Source of the DNA: JAOUEA01 sp963825635
GTDB lineage: Bacteria; Actinomycetota; UBA4738; HRBIN12
DNA: 64,000 nt
Assembly (NCBI GenBank): GCA_963825635.1
Contig: CAWGTU010000001.1
Coordinates: 1,426,001 to 1,490,000, forward strand
Reading direction: 5' to 3'
The notes below the pieces were generated by a model. That model was not told where the DNA came from and did no database searches. It saw nothing but the letters and a program-made list of their open reading frames with translations. Numbering within the stretch: the stretch's first letter is position 1; each line of letters opens with the position of its first letter. Shown here piece after piece: positions 25,102 to 34,384 of this stretch. A program made the translations under genes and the position numbers.

Positions 25102-26418
25102 CTACAGCACCTCGTCCAGCGAGAGGGTTTCGCTGAACACCGGCGCACCGTCGCCCTCGCCGCCTTCGACGGGCCAGTTCGGCCCTTCGAAGATGCCGAT
25201 CGAGACGTCGGTGGCGCAGTCCCCCAGCTCGGTGCAGGTGATGATGCCCGTCAAGCCCTCGTACCCCGACGTGGCGAACACCGCGTCGCGCAGGGCCGTC
25301 CGGGGGATCGACAGCGAACCGTCGTCGTTCTCCACCGCCACCTGCTCGATCGCGTCGAACAGCACGTTCGCCGCGTCGAACGAGTGCGCGTGGAAGACCG
25401 ACGTCGGCGCCGAGCCGAACTCCTCCTCGTAAGCGGGCACGAACTCGTTCGAGTAGAACTCGCCCTCCTGGAAGACGGAGACGTCCGGCGACGAGAGGTA
25501 CGTGCCGTCAACCGCGCTGCCGGCGGTCGCCAGCGTGTCGCTGCTCATACAGCCGTCCGAGGCCATGATCGTGACATCGGGCATGATGTCGGCCGCCTGC
25601 TTCATGATCAGCGAGCAGGCCGCGACGAACACCGGCGCGTACAGCACGTCGGGATCGGTCTCGGCGATCGACCGGAGCAACGGCTTGAAGTCCGTGTCCT
25701 CCGAGTTGATCTGCTCCTGCACGGTCACGGTGCCACCGGCGGCCTCGAAGTTCACGGCCGCCGCCGCGGTGAGGCCCTGGGTGTACGGGCTCTCGTCGTG
25801 GATCGTGGCCAACGCCGTCGCCCCGAGCTCGCCGGACGCGAAGTTCGAAACGACGGCGCCCTGGATCCGGTCGTTGTGCGCGGTGCGCGCGTAGAAGGGC
25901 TGGTGCGCCTCCTCCGAGGTCAGGGCCGGGTTCGTGTTGGACGGCGAGAAGAGCAGGATGCCCTTCTCCGACGTCACGGTGTCAGCGACTCCGAGTGCGG
26001 CGCTCGAGCAGCTCGTGCCGATCACGGCAACGATCGACGGATCGGCGGCGAGGGCTGTCGCCCCGGCCTGGCCACCTTCTGCCGAGCAGAGGTCGTCCTC
26101 GTGCGTCCATTGGATGTCGCGGCCGAGCAGCTGCCCATCGGTGCCGTCGAACGTGCCGTCGAGGTAGTCCGCGGCGAGCACCGCGCCGTTCTGGCTGTCC
26201 TGCCCGAGCGCGGCGTCGGCGCCCGAGATCACCAGCAGCGTGCCGATGTTGATCGGCTCACCCGCCGCGACTTCGATCGTGCCGAACTCGTCGGCCGCCG
26301 CGGTCTCGGTGTCGCCGTCGCCGGCGTCACCACCATCGTCGTCGTTGGAACAGGCGCTCGCCACAAGAGCGAGCGCGGCGACGGTGGCGATCACCGTCAG
26401 CCAAGGTCGACGCTTCAT
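25102..26418 (-). CDS. livK: Branched-chain amino-acid ABC importer, binding lipoprotein
   Basis: A 438-residue LivK-like receptor. The signal peptide MKRRPWLTVIATVAALAL ends in lipobox VASAC; an Asp/Gly/Glu-rich linker follows. The mature part has INIGTLLVISGADAALGQ and VIGTSCSSAALGVADTV, typical of Peripla_BP_6. ATG at 26418 has GGAAGGGGG upstream; 20 extra residues in the open frame before it are not signal-like. First gene of the liv operon. A 9-bp inverted repeat lies in its leader or promoter (26441-26471). Confidence 0.94.
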   Translation of the reverse strand: MKRRPWLTVIATVAALALVASACSNDDDGGDAGDGDTETAAADEFGTIEVAAGEPINIGTLLVISGADAALGQDSQNGAVLAADYLDGTFDGTDGQLLGRDIQWTHEDDLCSAEGGQAGATALAADPSIVAVIGTSCSSAALGVADTVTSEKGILLFSPSNTNPALTSEEAHQPFYARTAHNDRIQGAVVSNFASGELGATALATIHDESPYTQGLTAAAAVNFEAAGGTVTVQEQINSEDTDFKPLLRSIAETDPDVLYAPVFVAACSLIMKQAADIMPDVTIMASDGCMSSDTLATAGSAVDGTYLSSPDVSVFQEGEFYSNEFVPAYEEEFGSAPTSVFHAHSFDAANVLFDAIEQVAVENDDGSLSIPRTALRDAVFATSGYEGLTGIITCTELGDCATDVSIGIFEGPNWPVEGGEGDGAPVFSETLSLDEVL

Positions 26419-26440
26419 TGGGCCCCCTTCCCTTGAGTGC

Positions 26441-26471
26441 TTCGGGATGCGTGTTGGTATCACATCCCGAA
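26441..26471 (-). promoter_or_regulatory. Operator-like inverted repeat upstream of livK
   Basis: TTCGGGATG and CATCCCGAA are 9-bp arms with a 13-base centre, 23 bases before the livK ATG. A weak minus-strand promoter (TTGGCT, 16 bases, GATACC) would overlap it. It could bind a repressor or form a leader hairpin. The rest of the 26419-26562 gap holds only the trpA end hairpin. Confidence 0.4.
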
Positions 26472-26546
26472 CCTCCAAGCCAACCGCTCCGTCGGATCGG
26501 CCTGCACGTGCATACGTTCGACGGGTCCCCTCGGGATGCCGCCACC

Positions 26547-26562
26547 TCGGCCCGGAGGCCGA
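26547..26562 (-). terminator. Small hairpin at the end of trpA
   Basis: TCGGCC and GGCCGA arms around a 4-base loop start directly after the trpA stop codon. Only 6 bp and no T-run, so terminator activity is doubtful, but it marks the end of the trp operon before the liv promoter region. Confidence 0.3.
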
Positions 26563-27336
26563 TCAGGCGAGCGGGAGCGCCTCGCGGAACGATCTCGCCA
26601 GATCGAGCATGCCGCGGCGGTCGCCGTGCACCAGCCGGTCCATCAAGGCGCTGCCGACGATCACGCCGTCGGCGAACTCGCCAGCCTGGCGCGCCTGATC
26701 CGGTGTGCCGATCCCGACCCCCACCAGGAGCGGCAGGTCGGTGAGTGGGCGGAGGGCGGAGACCAGCTCCCGAGCACTGCCGCCCAGTTCATCTCGTGCT
26801 CCTGTGACGCCGTAGGTCGCCACGCAGTAGACGAACCCACGCGACCTGGCGCCGATCTCCGCAAGCCGCGTAGACATGGCCCCGGGGGCCGCCAGCAGGA
26901 CGGCGTCGATGCCTTTCCCCGCACAGGCCGCGTCGAACGCCGCGGCCTCGTCGACCGGCAGGTCCGGCACGATGATGCCTGCGACGCCCGACTCACAGGC
27001 GTCGTCGAGGAACACCTCGACCCCACGGCGGAGCACGGGATTCACGTAGGTCATCACGGCGACGGGGATCTCGAGCGCGGCGTCGCGGATCGTCGCGAGC
27101 ACGTCGGACGGACGGGTGCCGGCCGCGAGCGCGACCGCCGACGCTTCCTGGATCACCCCCCCGTCCATCACCGGGTCGGAGTGAGGCACGCCCACCTCGA
27201 TCGCGTCGGCGCCGGCGTCGGCCACCGCGCGCAGCAGGGCCGCATCGACACCCGGGTAGCCGCCCGTCAGGTAGGGGACGAACGAGCGTCCGCCGCGGTC
27301 GCGTCGCGACCGGAGCGCGGTCTCCAGGGCGCCCAT
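26563..27336 (-). CDS. trpA: Tryptophan synthase alpha subunit
   Basis: A 257-residue TIM barrel that cleaves indole-3-glycerol phosphate to indole. Catalytic Glu is in IEVGVPHSDP and catalytic Asp in PVMDG, and the phosphate loop is VGVGIGTPDQA. ATG at 27336 overlaps the trpB stop by one base (TGATG); a much longer open frame upstream is the trpB shadow. Works as an alpha2-beta2 complex with TrpB. Confidence 0.96.
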   Translation of the reverse strand: MGALETALRSRRDRGGRSFVPYLTGGYPGVDAALLRAVADAGADAIEVGVPHSDPVMDGGVIQEASAVALAAGTRPSDVLATIRDAALEIPVAVMTYVNPVLRRGVEVFLDDACESGVAGIIVPDLPVDEAAAFDAACAGKGIDAVLLAAPGAMSTRLAEIGARSRGFVYCVATYGVTGARDELGGSARELVSALRPLTDLPLLVGVGIGTPDQARQAGEFADGVIVGSALMDRLVHGDRRGMLDLARSFREALPLA

Positions 27337-28547
27337 CAGGCGCTCGACCCCAGCGCCGCGAGCACCGTATCGAGGTCCTTGTCGCCCCGGCCCGAGAGAC
27401 AGACGAGGACCCGGGCACCCTCGGGCAGGGGGCGGTGCAGCAGCCAACCGATCACGTGGGCCGGTTCCAGCGCGGGCAGGATGCCCTCGGTGCGCGCGAG
27501 CGCCTGGAAGCCGGCGAGCGCGTCCTCGTCGGAGGCACTCACGTACTCCGCGAGCCCCTCGTCGTGCAGCCACGCGTGCTCGGGTCCCACGCCCGGGTAG
27601 TCGAGGCCGGCCGAGATCGAGTGGGTCTCGACGATCTGTCCCTCGGCGTCCTGCAGCAGGTACATCATCGCGCCGTGTAGCACGCCCGGCTGCCCCTGTG
27701 TGATCGAGGAGCAGTGCTCCCCCAGGTTCATGCCCCGCCCGCCCGCTTCCACCCCGATCAGGCGGACGCCGGGGGTGCCGACGAACGCCGTGAACATGCC
27801 GATCGCGTTGGACCCTCCTCCCACGCACGCCACGACGACCTCGGGATCGCCTCCCATCCGCTCGGCGTACTGAGCTCGGGCCTCGTCGCCGATCACCCGC
27901 TGTAGGTCGCGAACGAGCTGAGGGAACGGGTGAGGCCCGACCACCGACCCGATGATGTAGTGGGTGTCGGTGACCGTGGCCGCCCAGTCGCGCAGCGCCT
28001 CGTTCACGGCTTCCTTCAGGGTCTTCGTGCCGGCGGTGACGGGCACGACCTCGGCGCCGAGCAGCTTCATGCGCGCGACGTTCGGCGCCTGGCGGCGCGT
28101 GTCCTCCTCGCCCATATAGACCACACACGGGAGCCCGAGCAGCGCGCAGGCCGTGGCGGCGGCCACCCCGTGCTGTCCGGCGCCGGTCTCGGCGATGATG
28201 CGCCGCTTCCCGAGTCTCTTGGCGAGCAGCGCCTGACCGAGCGCGTTGTTGATCTTGTGGGCTCCCGTGTGGGCGAGGTCCTCTCGCTTCAACCAGACCT
28301 CGTACCCGACCTCTGCCGAGAGGCGGGCAGCATGGGTGATCGGCGTCGGACGTCCGACGAAGTCACGGCTCAGCGCGCCGAGCTCGCCGCGGAACCTCGG
28401 ATCGTCGCGCAGGCGCGCCCATGCGTTCGCGAGCTCGTCGAGCGCGGGGATCAGCACCTCGGGCACGTACCGGCCCCCGTAGTCGCCGAAGCGTCCACGC
28501 TCGTCGGGCACGGTCGGCAGGGGTGACGTGGCGGTGTCGGGACTCAT
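27336..28547 (-). CDS. trpB: Tryptophan synthase beta subunit
   Basis: A 403-residue PLP enzyme that joins indole and serine. The PLP lysine is in HTGAHKINNALGQALLAK; AETGAGQHGVA and the phosphate-binding GGGSNAIGMF are present. It belongs to the TrpB1 type that pairs with TrpA. ATG at 28547 overlaps the trpC stop (ATGA). Confidence 0.97.
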   Translation of the reverse strand: MSPDTATSPLPTVPDERGRFGDYGGRYVPEVLIPALDELANAWARLRDDPRFRGELGALSRDFVGRPTPITHAARLSAEVGYEVWLKREDLAHTGAHKINNALGQALLAKRLGKRRIIAETGAGQHGVAAATACALLGLPCVVYMGEEDTRRQAPNVARMKLLGAEVVPVTAGTKTLKEAVNEALRDWAATVTDTHYIIGSVVGPHPFPQLVRDLQRVIGDEARAQYAERMGGDPEVVVACVGGGSNAIGMFTAFVGTPGVRLIGVEAGGRGMNLGEHCSSITQGQPGVLHGAMMYLLQDAEGQIVETHSISAGLDYPGVGPEHAWLHDEGLAEYVSASDEDALAGFQALARTEGILPALEPAHVIGWLLHRPLPEGARVLVCLSGRGDKDLDTVLAALGSSA

Positions 28548-29353
28548 GCCGGTCCGGTCTCCTTGTCGTTCGGATCGTGGGCGGAAGCCCCGATGAGCTC
28601 CCGCACGCCGGCGCGCGGATCCGCGGCGCGCATCAGGGCCTCGCCCACCAGGATGGCAGACGCCCCGGCGTCGACGGCGGCGTCGACGTCCGCTCGGGTC
28701 CTCACGCCCGACTCGAAGACGGCCACCCGGTCGCCGGGGATGCGTCGCACGAGCTCGAGCGCGCCGACGGCGTCGACCTCGAGGGACTCGAGGTCGCGAG
28801 CGTTGACCCCGATCACTTCGGCGCCGCTCGCGATCGCGCGCTCGAGCTCATCGTCGGCGTAGGCCTCGACGAGGACACCCATGCCGAGGTCTCCGGCGAT
28901 CGCGAGCATCGCCGTCAGCTCATCGTCGGTGAGCGCCGCCGTGATCAGCAGCACGGCGTCGGCGCCGTGCGCGCGCGCCTCGATCACCTGCGCCGGGTGA
29001 ATGAGGAAGTCCTTGCGTAGCAACGGCACCTGCACGCTCACCCGCGCTGCCTCGAGGTCGGAGAGCGACCCATGGAAGTGGCGTGGCTCGGTCAGCACCG
29101 AGATCGCCGCGGCGCCTGCGTCGGCGTAGGCGACCGCCTGAGAGATCGGATCGGCACCGTCGGCGATCGAGCCGGCGCTCGGCGAGGCACGCTTGAGCTC
29201 GGCGATCAGCGCGGGCGTCCGCTCGCGCAGCGCGGCGACGAACCCGCGCGCCGGGGGCCGAGCCTGCGCGCGGGACAGGAGGGCCCCTTCGTCGAGGGGA
29301 TGCTCGCGGAGGTCGCGTCGGACCCCGGAGACGAAGTCGGTGAGGAATCCCAT
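28544..29353 (-). CDS. trpC: Indole-3-glycerol phosphate synthase
   Basis: A 269-residue TIM barrel. Family motif IAELKRASPSAGSI, LLRKDFLI, and the Glu in VFESGV are in place. It makes indole-3-glycerol phosphate for TrpAB. ATG at 29353 follows the HisA-like gene by 39 bases. trpE, trpG, trpD and trpF are not in the window. Confidence 0.96.
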   Translation of the reverse strand: MGFLTDFVSGVRRDLREHPLDEGALLSRAQARPPARGFVAALRERTPALIAELKRASPSAGSIADGADPISQAVAYADAGAAAISVLTEPRHFHGSLSDLEAARVSVQVPLLRKDFLIHPAQVIEARAHGADAVLLITAALTDDELTAMLAIAGDLGMGVLVEAYADDELERAIASGAEVIGVNARDLESLEVDAVGALELVRRIPGDRVAVFESGVRTRADVDAAVDAGASAILVGEALMRAADPRAGVRELIGASAHDPNDKETGPA

Positions 29354-29392
29354 CGAGCTCGCGAGTCTACCGACAGGTCCGCCGAGCCCCGC

Positions 29393-30106
29393 TCACCCGA
29401 GCCCGAGGCGCAGGGCGCGCTCGAGATCGAGTCCACCCTCGAGGGCGGCTCGCCCCACGACGGCGCCGGAGGCTCCGGAGGCGCGGAGGGTCACGAGGTC
29501 CTCGACGCTGGAGACGCCGCCCGCGGCGATCACCGGACGGCCCGCTCGGATGACCCGCTTGACCGCCGCGACGTCGGGACCCATGAGGCTTCCGACCCTG
29601 GCGACCGCGGTCACCAGGAAGGCCGGCGCGCCCCCGGCCACCAGCCAGCCGAGGGTTTCGACGAGCGGGAGATCCACGCCGGCGGCTCCCCGCGAGCGGA
29701 TGCGATCACCGTCCACGTCGATGCCGACGACGATGCGGCCGGGGAAGGCCGCGATCGCGTCGAAGGCGCCCGCTTCATCACGCAGCGCCCCCGATCCCAG
29801 CACGACGCGAGAGGCCCCCGCGCCGATCGCCGCGTGCGCGTGGGCGCTCGTGCGGATGCCCCCGCTCGCCTGCACGCGCACACCGAGCGCCACGATCGCG
29901 CGCACGACGTCGAGGTTGCGCGCGAGACCGTCGAAGGCGAGATCCAGGTCGACGACGTGCACCCATCGCGCTCCCGCTGCGGCGTAGTCACCGGCTGCGG
30001 CGAGCGGGTCGCCGTCGAACGCGCTCTCGGGGACGGGCCCCGCGGGGGAGTACGACGCGAGCCGCCCGCCGGAGACGTCGATCGCGGGGATCACCTCGAA
30101 GCCCAT
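29393..30106 (-). CDS. Divergent HisA/PriA-like isomerase at the head of trpCBA
   Basis: A 237-residue TIM barrel of the HisA/HisF family. Asp10 (PAIDV) matches the family general base, and both phosphate loops are kept (GGIRTSAHAHAAIGAGA; AAGGVSSVEDL with VVGRAALEG). Two parts differ: the first loop (GGRLASYSPAG) lacks the VRLxxG segment of HisA/PriA, and the RDGT element is ARVGS, so the Asp that is Asp175 in mycobacterial PriA is Val. Its position before trpC with no trpF suggests it does phosphoribosylanthranilate isomerisation, alone or as a PriA. Alternatives are an ordinary HisA or a non-catalytic relative. TAGGGT at 30120-30115 suggests a leaderless start. Confidence 0.8.
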   Translation of the reverse strand: MGFEVIPAIDVSGGRLASYSPAGPVPESAFDGDPLAAAGDYAAAGARWVHVVDLDLAFDGLARNLDVVRAIVALGVRVQASGGIRTSAHAHAAIGAGASRVVLGSGALRDEAGAFDAIAAFPGRIVVGIDVDGDRIRSRGAAGVDLPLVETLGWLVAGGAPAFLVTAVARVGSLMGPDVAAVKRVIRAGRPVIAAGGVSSVEDLVTLRASGASGAVVGRAALEGGLDLERALRLGLG

Positions 30107-30114
30107 CGTAGGGA

Positions 30115-30120
30115 ACCCTA
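30115..30120 (-). promoter_or_regulatory. -10 element for the HisA-like/trpCBA operon
   Basis: Minus-strand TAGGGT ends 8 bases before the ATG, and no Shine-Dalgarno sequence is present, so a leaderless or nearly leaderless mRNA is likely. No trp attenuator or leader peptide fits in the 41-base gap to the divergent LON-domain gene. Confidence 0.35.
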
Positions 30121-30147
30121 TCGGCCGCGCGCTGGCATCATGGGTGC

Positions 30148-30771
30148 ATGGAGATGCCCGTCTTCGCGCTCCACACCGTGTTGTTCCCCGGTCAGGCGAT
30201 GGGCCTGCGGGTGTTCGAGCCCCGCTATCGGGCCCTGATGGACGACGTGCTCCCTGCGGGCACGTTCGCCGTGGTCGCGATCCTCCACGGACAGGAGGTG
30301 GGCGGTTCCTACGAGCCCTACCGTGTCGGCGTCACGGTAGGGCTCGAGGCACACGATCGCGACGAGGACGGTTCGCACCGACTGCGCATCGTCGGCCGGG
30401 ATCGCGTCGCGTTGGTCGCGCCGACCCGGCAAGACCCGTACCCGATCTGGCAGGTCGAACCCTACCCGGACGAGGGAGGCGCGGGCACCGACGCCGTCGA
30501 GGCCGCCGCTGCCGCCCTCTCGTCGTACCTGTCCGTCACGGGGGAACCCGCTGGACAGGTCGCCTCGATCCCTCACGATCCCGTGGCCGCGAGCTACGTG
30601 CTCGCCGCGGCCACTCCCGCCCTGGTGCCGACGCATCAGTCGCTGCTGGAGCTGGCCGGCGCGGGTGACCGACTCATCGCGGTGCGCGGCATCTTCCGGC
30701 ACGAGACGGCCCTGGTGCGAGCGCTCGGGGCCGGGGTGGGCGGCGCCGGCCTCGACGTGAGCCCCAACTAG
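30148..30771 (+). CDS. LON substrate-binding-domain protein (no protease domain)
   Basis: A 207-residue stand-alone LON N-terminal domain. It opens with the family signature FALHTVLFPGQAMGLRVFEP and RYRALMDD, and the barrel continues to about residue 115; the helical rest (VSIPHDPVAASY-like) matches the family's C-terminal helices. No ATPase or protease domain. Such proteins are widespread in actinobacteria and of unknown role. ATG at 30148; an ATG two codons later is possible. It converges on dnaE, the two stop codons overlapping in a CTAG. Confidence 0.88.
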   Translation: MEMPVFALHTVLFPGQAMGLRVFEPRYRALMDDVLPAGTFAVVAILHGQEVGGSYEPYRVGVTVGLEAHDRDEDGSHRLRIVGRDRVALVAPTRQDPYPIWQVEPYPDEGGAGTDAVEAAAAALSSYLSVTGEPAGQVASIPHDPVAASYVLAAATPALVPTHQSLLELAGAGDRLIAVRGIFRHETALVRALGAGVGGAGLDVSPN

Positions 30772-33700
30772 TCGAGGCCGGACGAGCGGAGGGCCGACGC
30801 GCTGCCCTCGGGGTCGGCCGCCGGATCGCGCTCGACCCGCGCGGCGTCGCCGCCGAGCAACGACCGGAGCTCACCCAGGAGCGGACCACCGGGGCGTACC
30901 CGGTACGTGCCGAGCTCCAACGGGGTCACCCCACCCGAGGACAGGAACCGCACCCGGACCGGGGCTCCGCCGGGGTGGGCCTCGAAGAGATCCTTGAGCC
31001 TGGCGAGGACCGAGGGTGTGCAGGCCGCCGCGGGCAGATCGACGACGACCGCATCGGGCACCGCGGCGATCGACGACGCGCCGCCGAGGTCGGGTTCACG
31101 GACCTCGGTCGCCCGGATCTGCAGCTCGCGCCCGCGCAGGTCGATGCGGCCCGCGGCGAGCACGATGCGATCGGTTTCGATCATGCCGGGCACGGCCTCG
31201 TACACGTTCGGGAACGCCACCACGTTGACACCGCCCGCCAGCCCCTCGAGGCGGAACTGCGCGTACGGCTCACCGCGCTTCGTGTACTTGCGGGCGACGG
31301 CTCCGATGATGCCGCCGATCGTGACGAGATCGCCGTCGCCGAGCGCATCGAGGTCGGCGATCTCATGCGAGCACTTCGACGAGAGCACGTCGCGGACCTC
31401 GAGCAGGGGGTGGTCGGTGACGAACTGTCCGAGCATCTCCTTCTCGAGCCGCAGGAGCGTGCGCTTGTCGAACTCCTCCGCCTCGAGCACGGACTCGTCG
31501 ATCGCTCCCGCCGCCGATGCGTCGTCACCCCCTCCGAAGAGGGAGAACTGGCCGGCATCCTCGGCCTTGCGCTCGGCGAGGATCGGTCCCGAGACCTTGT
31601 CCTGGGCGTGGAGGAGGCCCTGGCGCGTGTAGCCGAGTGAGTCGAACGCGCCCGCCTGCACGAGGGACTCCAGCACGCGCTTCGTCAGCACCCCCGGATC
31701 GACCTTCCTGCAGAAGTCCGAGAACGACGTGAATGCCCCCCCGGCGCGGCGCGCCTCGATGATCCTCGTGACGGCCCCCTCCCCCACGTTGCGCACCGCG
31801 GACAGGCCGTAGCGGATCGCGGGCACGCCACCCGGCGCCGGGGCGAAGTCAGTCTCGGACTCGTTCACGTCGGGGGGCAGGACCTCGATGTCCATGCCGC
31901 GACACGCGTAGAGATAGTAGGGCTTGCGATCCTTGTCGTCCTTGACCGAGGTCAGGATCGCCGCCATGTACTCGACCGGGTGGTGGGCCATCAGGTACGC
32001 CGTCTGGTAGGCCACGTAGCCGTAGGCGCAGGCGTGCGAGGCGTTGAACCCGTAGTCGGCGAAGGGCACGATCATGTCGAACATGTCGTCGGCGAGCGTG
32101 CGCGGATAGCCCTTGTCGACGGCGCCGGCGATGAACTTCTCCTTGAAGGGCATGAGCACGTCGAGCTTCTTCTTGCCCATCGCCTTGCGCAGGGTGTCGG
32201 CCTCGCCCATCGAGAAGCCGGCGAGCGCCACCGCCACCTGCATCACCTGTTCCTGGTAGATCATCACGCCGTACGTGTCGCGCAGGATCGGCTCGAGGTC
32301 GTCGTGCGGGTAGGTGACCTGGCGCCGTCCGTGCTTGCGCTCGGCGTACTCCGTGTGCAGACCGTTGTTCAGCGGCCCGGGCCGGTAGAGGGCCACGAGC
32401 GCCATCAGGTCCTCGAAACGGTCGGGCTTGAGGACCTTGATCAGGTTGCGCATGCCCGCCGATTCCATCTGGAACACGCCCGTGGTCTCGGCGCGCTGCA
32501 GCATCGCGTAGGTCTCGGGGTCGTCGAGCGCGACGTGGTCGATGTCGAGTTCGACGCCTCGGGCGCGCAGGTGTCGCAGGGTGTCCTCGATCACCGAGAG
32601 GTTCCGCAGGCCGAGGAAGTCCATCTTCAGCAAGCCGAGCGCCTCGACCCCGTTCATGTCGAACTGGGTTACGACCTTCTTGGAATCGTCGCGGGAGTCC
32701 TTGGAGAGCTTCAGCGGCAGGTAGTTCACGAGCGGCGCGTCGCCGATCACGACGCCGGCCGCGTGGACGGAGTCCTCGCGGCGCAGCCCTTCGAGGGCCC
32801 GTGCCGTCTCGACGATCTCCTTGGCCTCCGGCTCACGCTCGTACGCGTTCGCCAGGTCGGGCGAGAGTTTGAGCGCATCCTCGATCGGGTAGTCGCGGCC
32901 CATCACCGCCGGCGGATACATCTTGCAGAGACGATCGCCGACCACCGGCGGGAACCCGAGCACGCGCGCGGCGTCGCGGATGCCCTGCTTCCCCTTGATC
33001 GTCTGGAACGTGACGATCTGCGCGACGTGATCGGCCCCGTACTTCTCGGTCGCGTACCGGATCACCTCGTCGCGGCGGCGCTCGTCGAAGTCCATGTCGA
33101 TGTCGGGCATCTGGATGCGTTCGGGGTTCAGGAACCGCTCGAACAACAGCCCGTAGCGGAGCGGGTCGAGGTCGGTGATGCGCAGCGCGTAGCTCACGAC
33201 CGACCCCGCCGCCGATCCGCGTCCCGGGCCCACCCGGATGCCCTGGTCGCGGGCGTGCCGGATCAGGTCCCACACGATCAGGAAGTAGCCCCCGAAGCCC
33301 ATGCTGGTGATCACGCCGAGCTCGTGGTCGATCCGCTCGCGGATCTCGGGTGTGATCTCGCCGTAGCGGGCCGCGGCGCCGTCGTCGACGAGCTGTCGTA
33401 GATAGGTGTCTCGGTCGAGGCCACCGGGCGTCTCGAAGCGCGGCAGGTGGTAGCGCTGTTCGGCGGGCGCGCGATCACCGTAGACGAGGTCGAGCTCGAC
33501 GCTCTCGGCGATCGTGAGGGTGTTGTCGCAGGCCTCGGGCGCCTCGGCGAACACATGGCGCATCTCCTCGGCGCTCTTCAGGTAGAACTCGTCGGCATCG
33601 AAGCGCAGCCGCTTCAGATCGGTCTGCACCTTCTGCTGCTGGATGCAGAGCAGCACGTCGTGCGGCTTGGCGTCCTCCTTGAGCGTGTAGTGCAGGTCGT

Positions 33701-34355
33701 TCGTGGCCACGACCGGGATGCCGAGGTCGCGCCCGAGATCGAACTGCTGCCTCAGGATCTTGCGCTGGTCGCCGATGCCGTGGTCCTGCACCTCGATGTA
33801 GAAGCCGTCGGCCCCGAAGATGTCGCGGTACTCGGAGGCGATGTCGCGGGCCCGCTCCTGCTGACCGTTCAGCAGCTGCACGGACACCTCGCTCGAGAGG
33901 CAGCCCGAGAGGCAGGTGATGCCCTCGGCGTGCTCGGCCATCAGCTGCTTGTCCATGCGTGGGCGGTGATAGAAGCCCTCGAGGTAGGCCGCGGAGACGA
34001 GCTTGAGGAGGTTGCGATACCCGGCCTCGTTCCGGGCCAGGAGCGTGAGGTGGTAGTACTTCTCCTCGCTCTCGCCGGGGTTGCGATCGAACCGCGAGCC
34101 GGGCGCGACGTAGGCCTCGACGCCGATGATCGGCTTCACGCCGGCCGCCCTGGCCGCCTCGAAGAATCGCAGGGTGCCGAACATCGATCCGTGGTCGGTG
34201 ACGGCGACCGCAGGCATGCCGAGCCGCTGCGCCTCGCTGAAGATCGTGGGCGCCCCGGGGTTCGACGCGGGCGCTTCGATGCGAGCGGCGCCGTCGAGTA
34301 GGGAGTACTCGGAATGCACGTGGAGGTGGACGAAGCCGTCGCTGCGGTCGGTCAT
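30768..34355 (-). CDS. dnaE: DNA polymerase III alpha subunit
   Basis: A 1195-residue replicative polymerase of the DnaE1 type. The PHP domain is at the N-terminus (HLHVHSEYSLLDGA). The polymerase active site is MPDIDMDFDERRRDEVI, with GRGSAAGSVVSYAL just before it. The helix-hairpin-helix, OB fold (GDLVTIGGIIGAVARKYTK) and C-terminal domains follow. Length is normal for actinobacteria. ATG at 34355 with AAGGAG 12 bases upstream. A DnaA-box-like inverted pair lies 30 to 60 bases before the start. Confidence 0.98.
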   Translation of the reverse strand: MTDRSDGFVHLHVHSEYSLLDGAARIEAPASNPGAPTIFSEAQRLGMPAVAVTDHGSMFGTLRFFEAARAAGVKPIIGVEAYVAPGSRFDRNPGESEEKYYHLTLLARNEAGYRNLLKLVSAAYLEGFYHRPRMDKQLMAEHAEGITCLSGCLSSEVSVQLLNGQQERARDIASEYRDIFGADGFYIEVQDHGIGDQRKILRQQFDLGRDLGIPVVATNDLHYTLKEDAKPHDVLLCIQQQKVQTDLKRLRFDADEFYLKSAEEMRHVFAEAPEACDNTLTIAESVELDLVYGDRAPAEQRYHLPRFETPGGLDRDTYLRQLVDDGAAARYGEITPEIRERIDHELGVITSMGFGGYFLIVWDLIRHARDQGIRVGPGRGSAAGSVVSYALRITDLDPLRYGLLFERFLNPERIQMPDIDMDFDERRRDEVIRYATEKYGADHVAQIVTFQTIKGKQGIRDAARVLGFPPVVGDRLCKMYPPAVMGRDYPIEDALKLSPDLANAYEREPEAKEIVETARALEGLRREDSVHAAGVVIGDAPLVNYLPLKLSKDSRDDSKKVVTQFDMNGVEALGLLKMDFLGLRNLSVIEDTLRHLRARGVELDIDHVALDDPETYAMLQRAETTGVFQMESAGMRNLIKVLKPDRFEDLMALVALYRPGPLNNGLHTEYAERKHGRRQVTYPHDDLEPILRDTYGVMIYQEQVMQVAVALAGFSMGEADTLRKAMGKKKLDVLMPFKEKFIAGAVDKGYPRTLADDMFDMIVPFADYGFNASHACAYGYVAYQTAYLMAHHPVEYMAAILTSVKDDKDRKPYYLYACRGMDIEVLPPDVNESETDFAPAPGGVPAIRYGLSAVRNVGEGAVTRIIEARRAGGAFTSFSDFCRKVDPGVLTKRVLESLVQAGAFDSLGYTRQGLLHAQDKVSGPILAERKAEDAGQFSLFGGGDDASAAGAIDESVLEAEEFDKRTLLRLEKEMLGQFVTDHPLLEVRDVLSSKCSHEIADLDALGDGDLVTIGGIIGAVARKYTKRGEPYAQFRLEGLAGGVNVVAFPNVYEAVPGMIETDRIVLAAGRIDLRGRELQIRATEVREPDLGGASSIAAVPDAVVVDLPAAACTPSVLARLKDLFEAHPGGAPVRVRFLSSGGVTPLELGTYRVRPGGPLLGELRSLLGGDAARVERDPAADPEGSASALRSSGLD

Positions 34356-34384
34356 ATGCGGTGTGCGAGCTCCTTGCGGGGCGG

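Noticed and set aside
29393..30106. Calling the gene hisA or priA outright
   Set aside because: The VRLxxG loop and the Asp of RDGT are absent and the context is trp, so the activity is left open.
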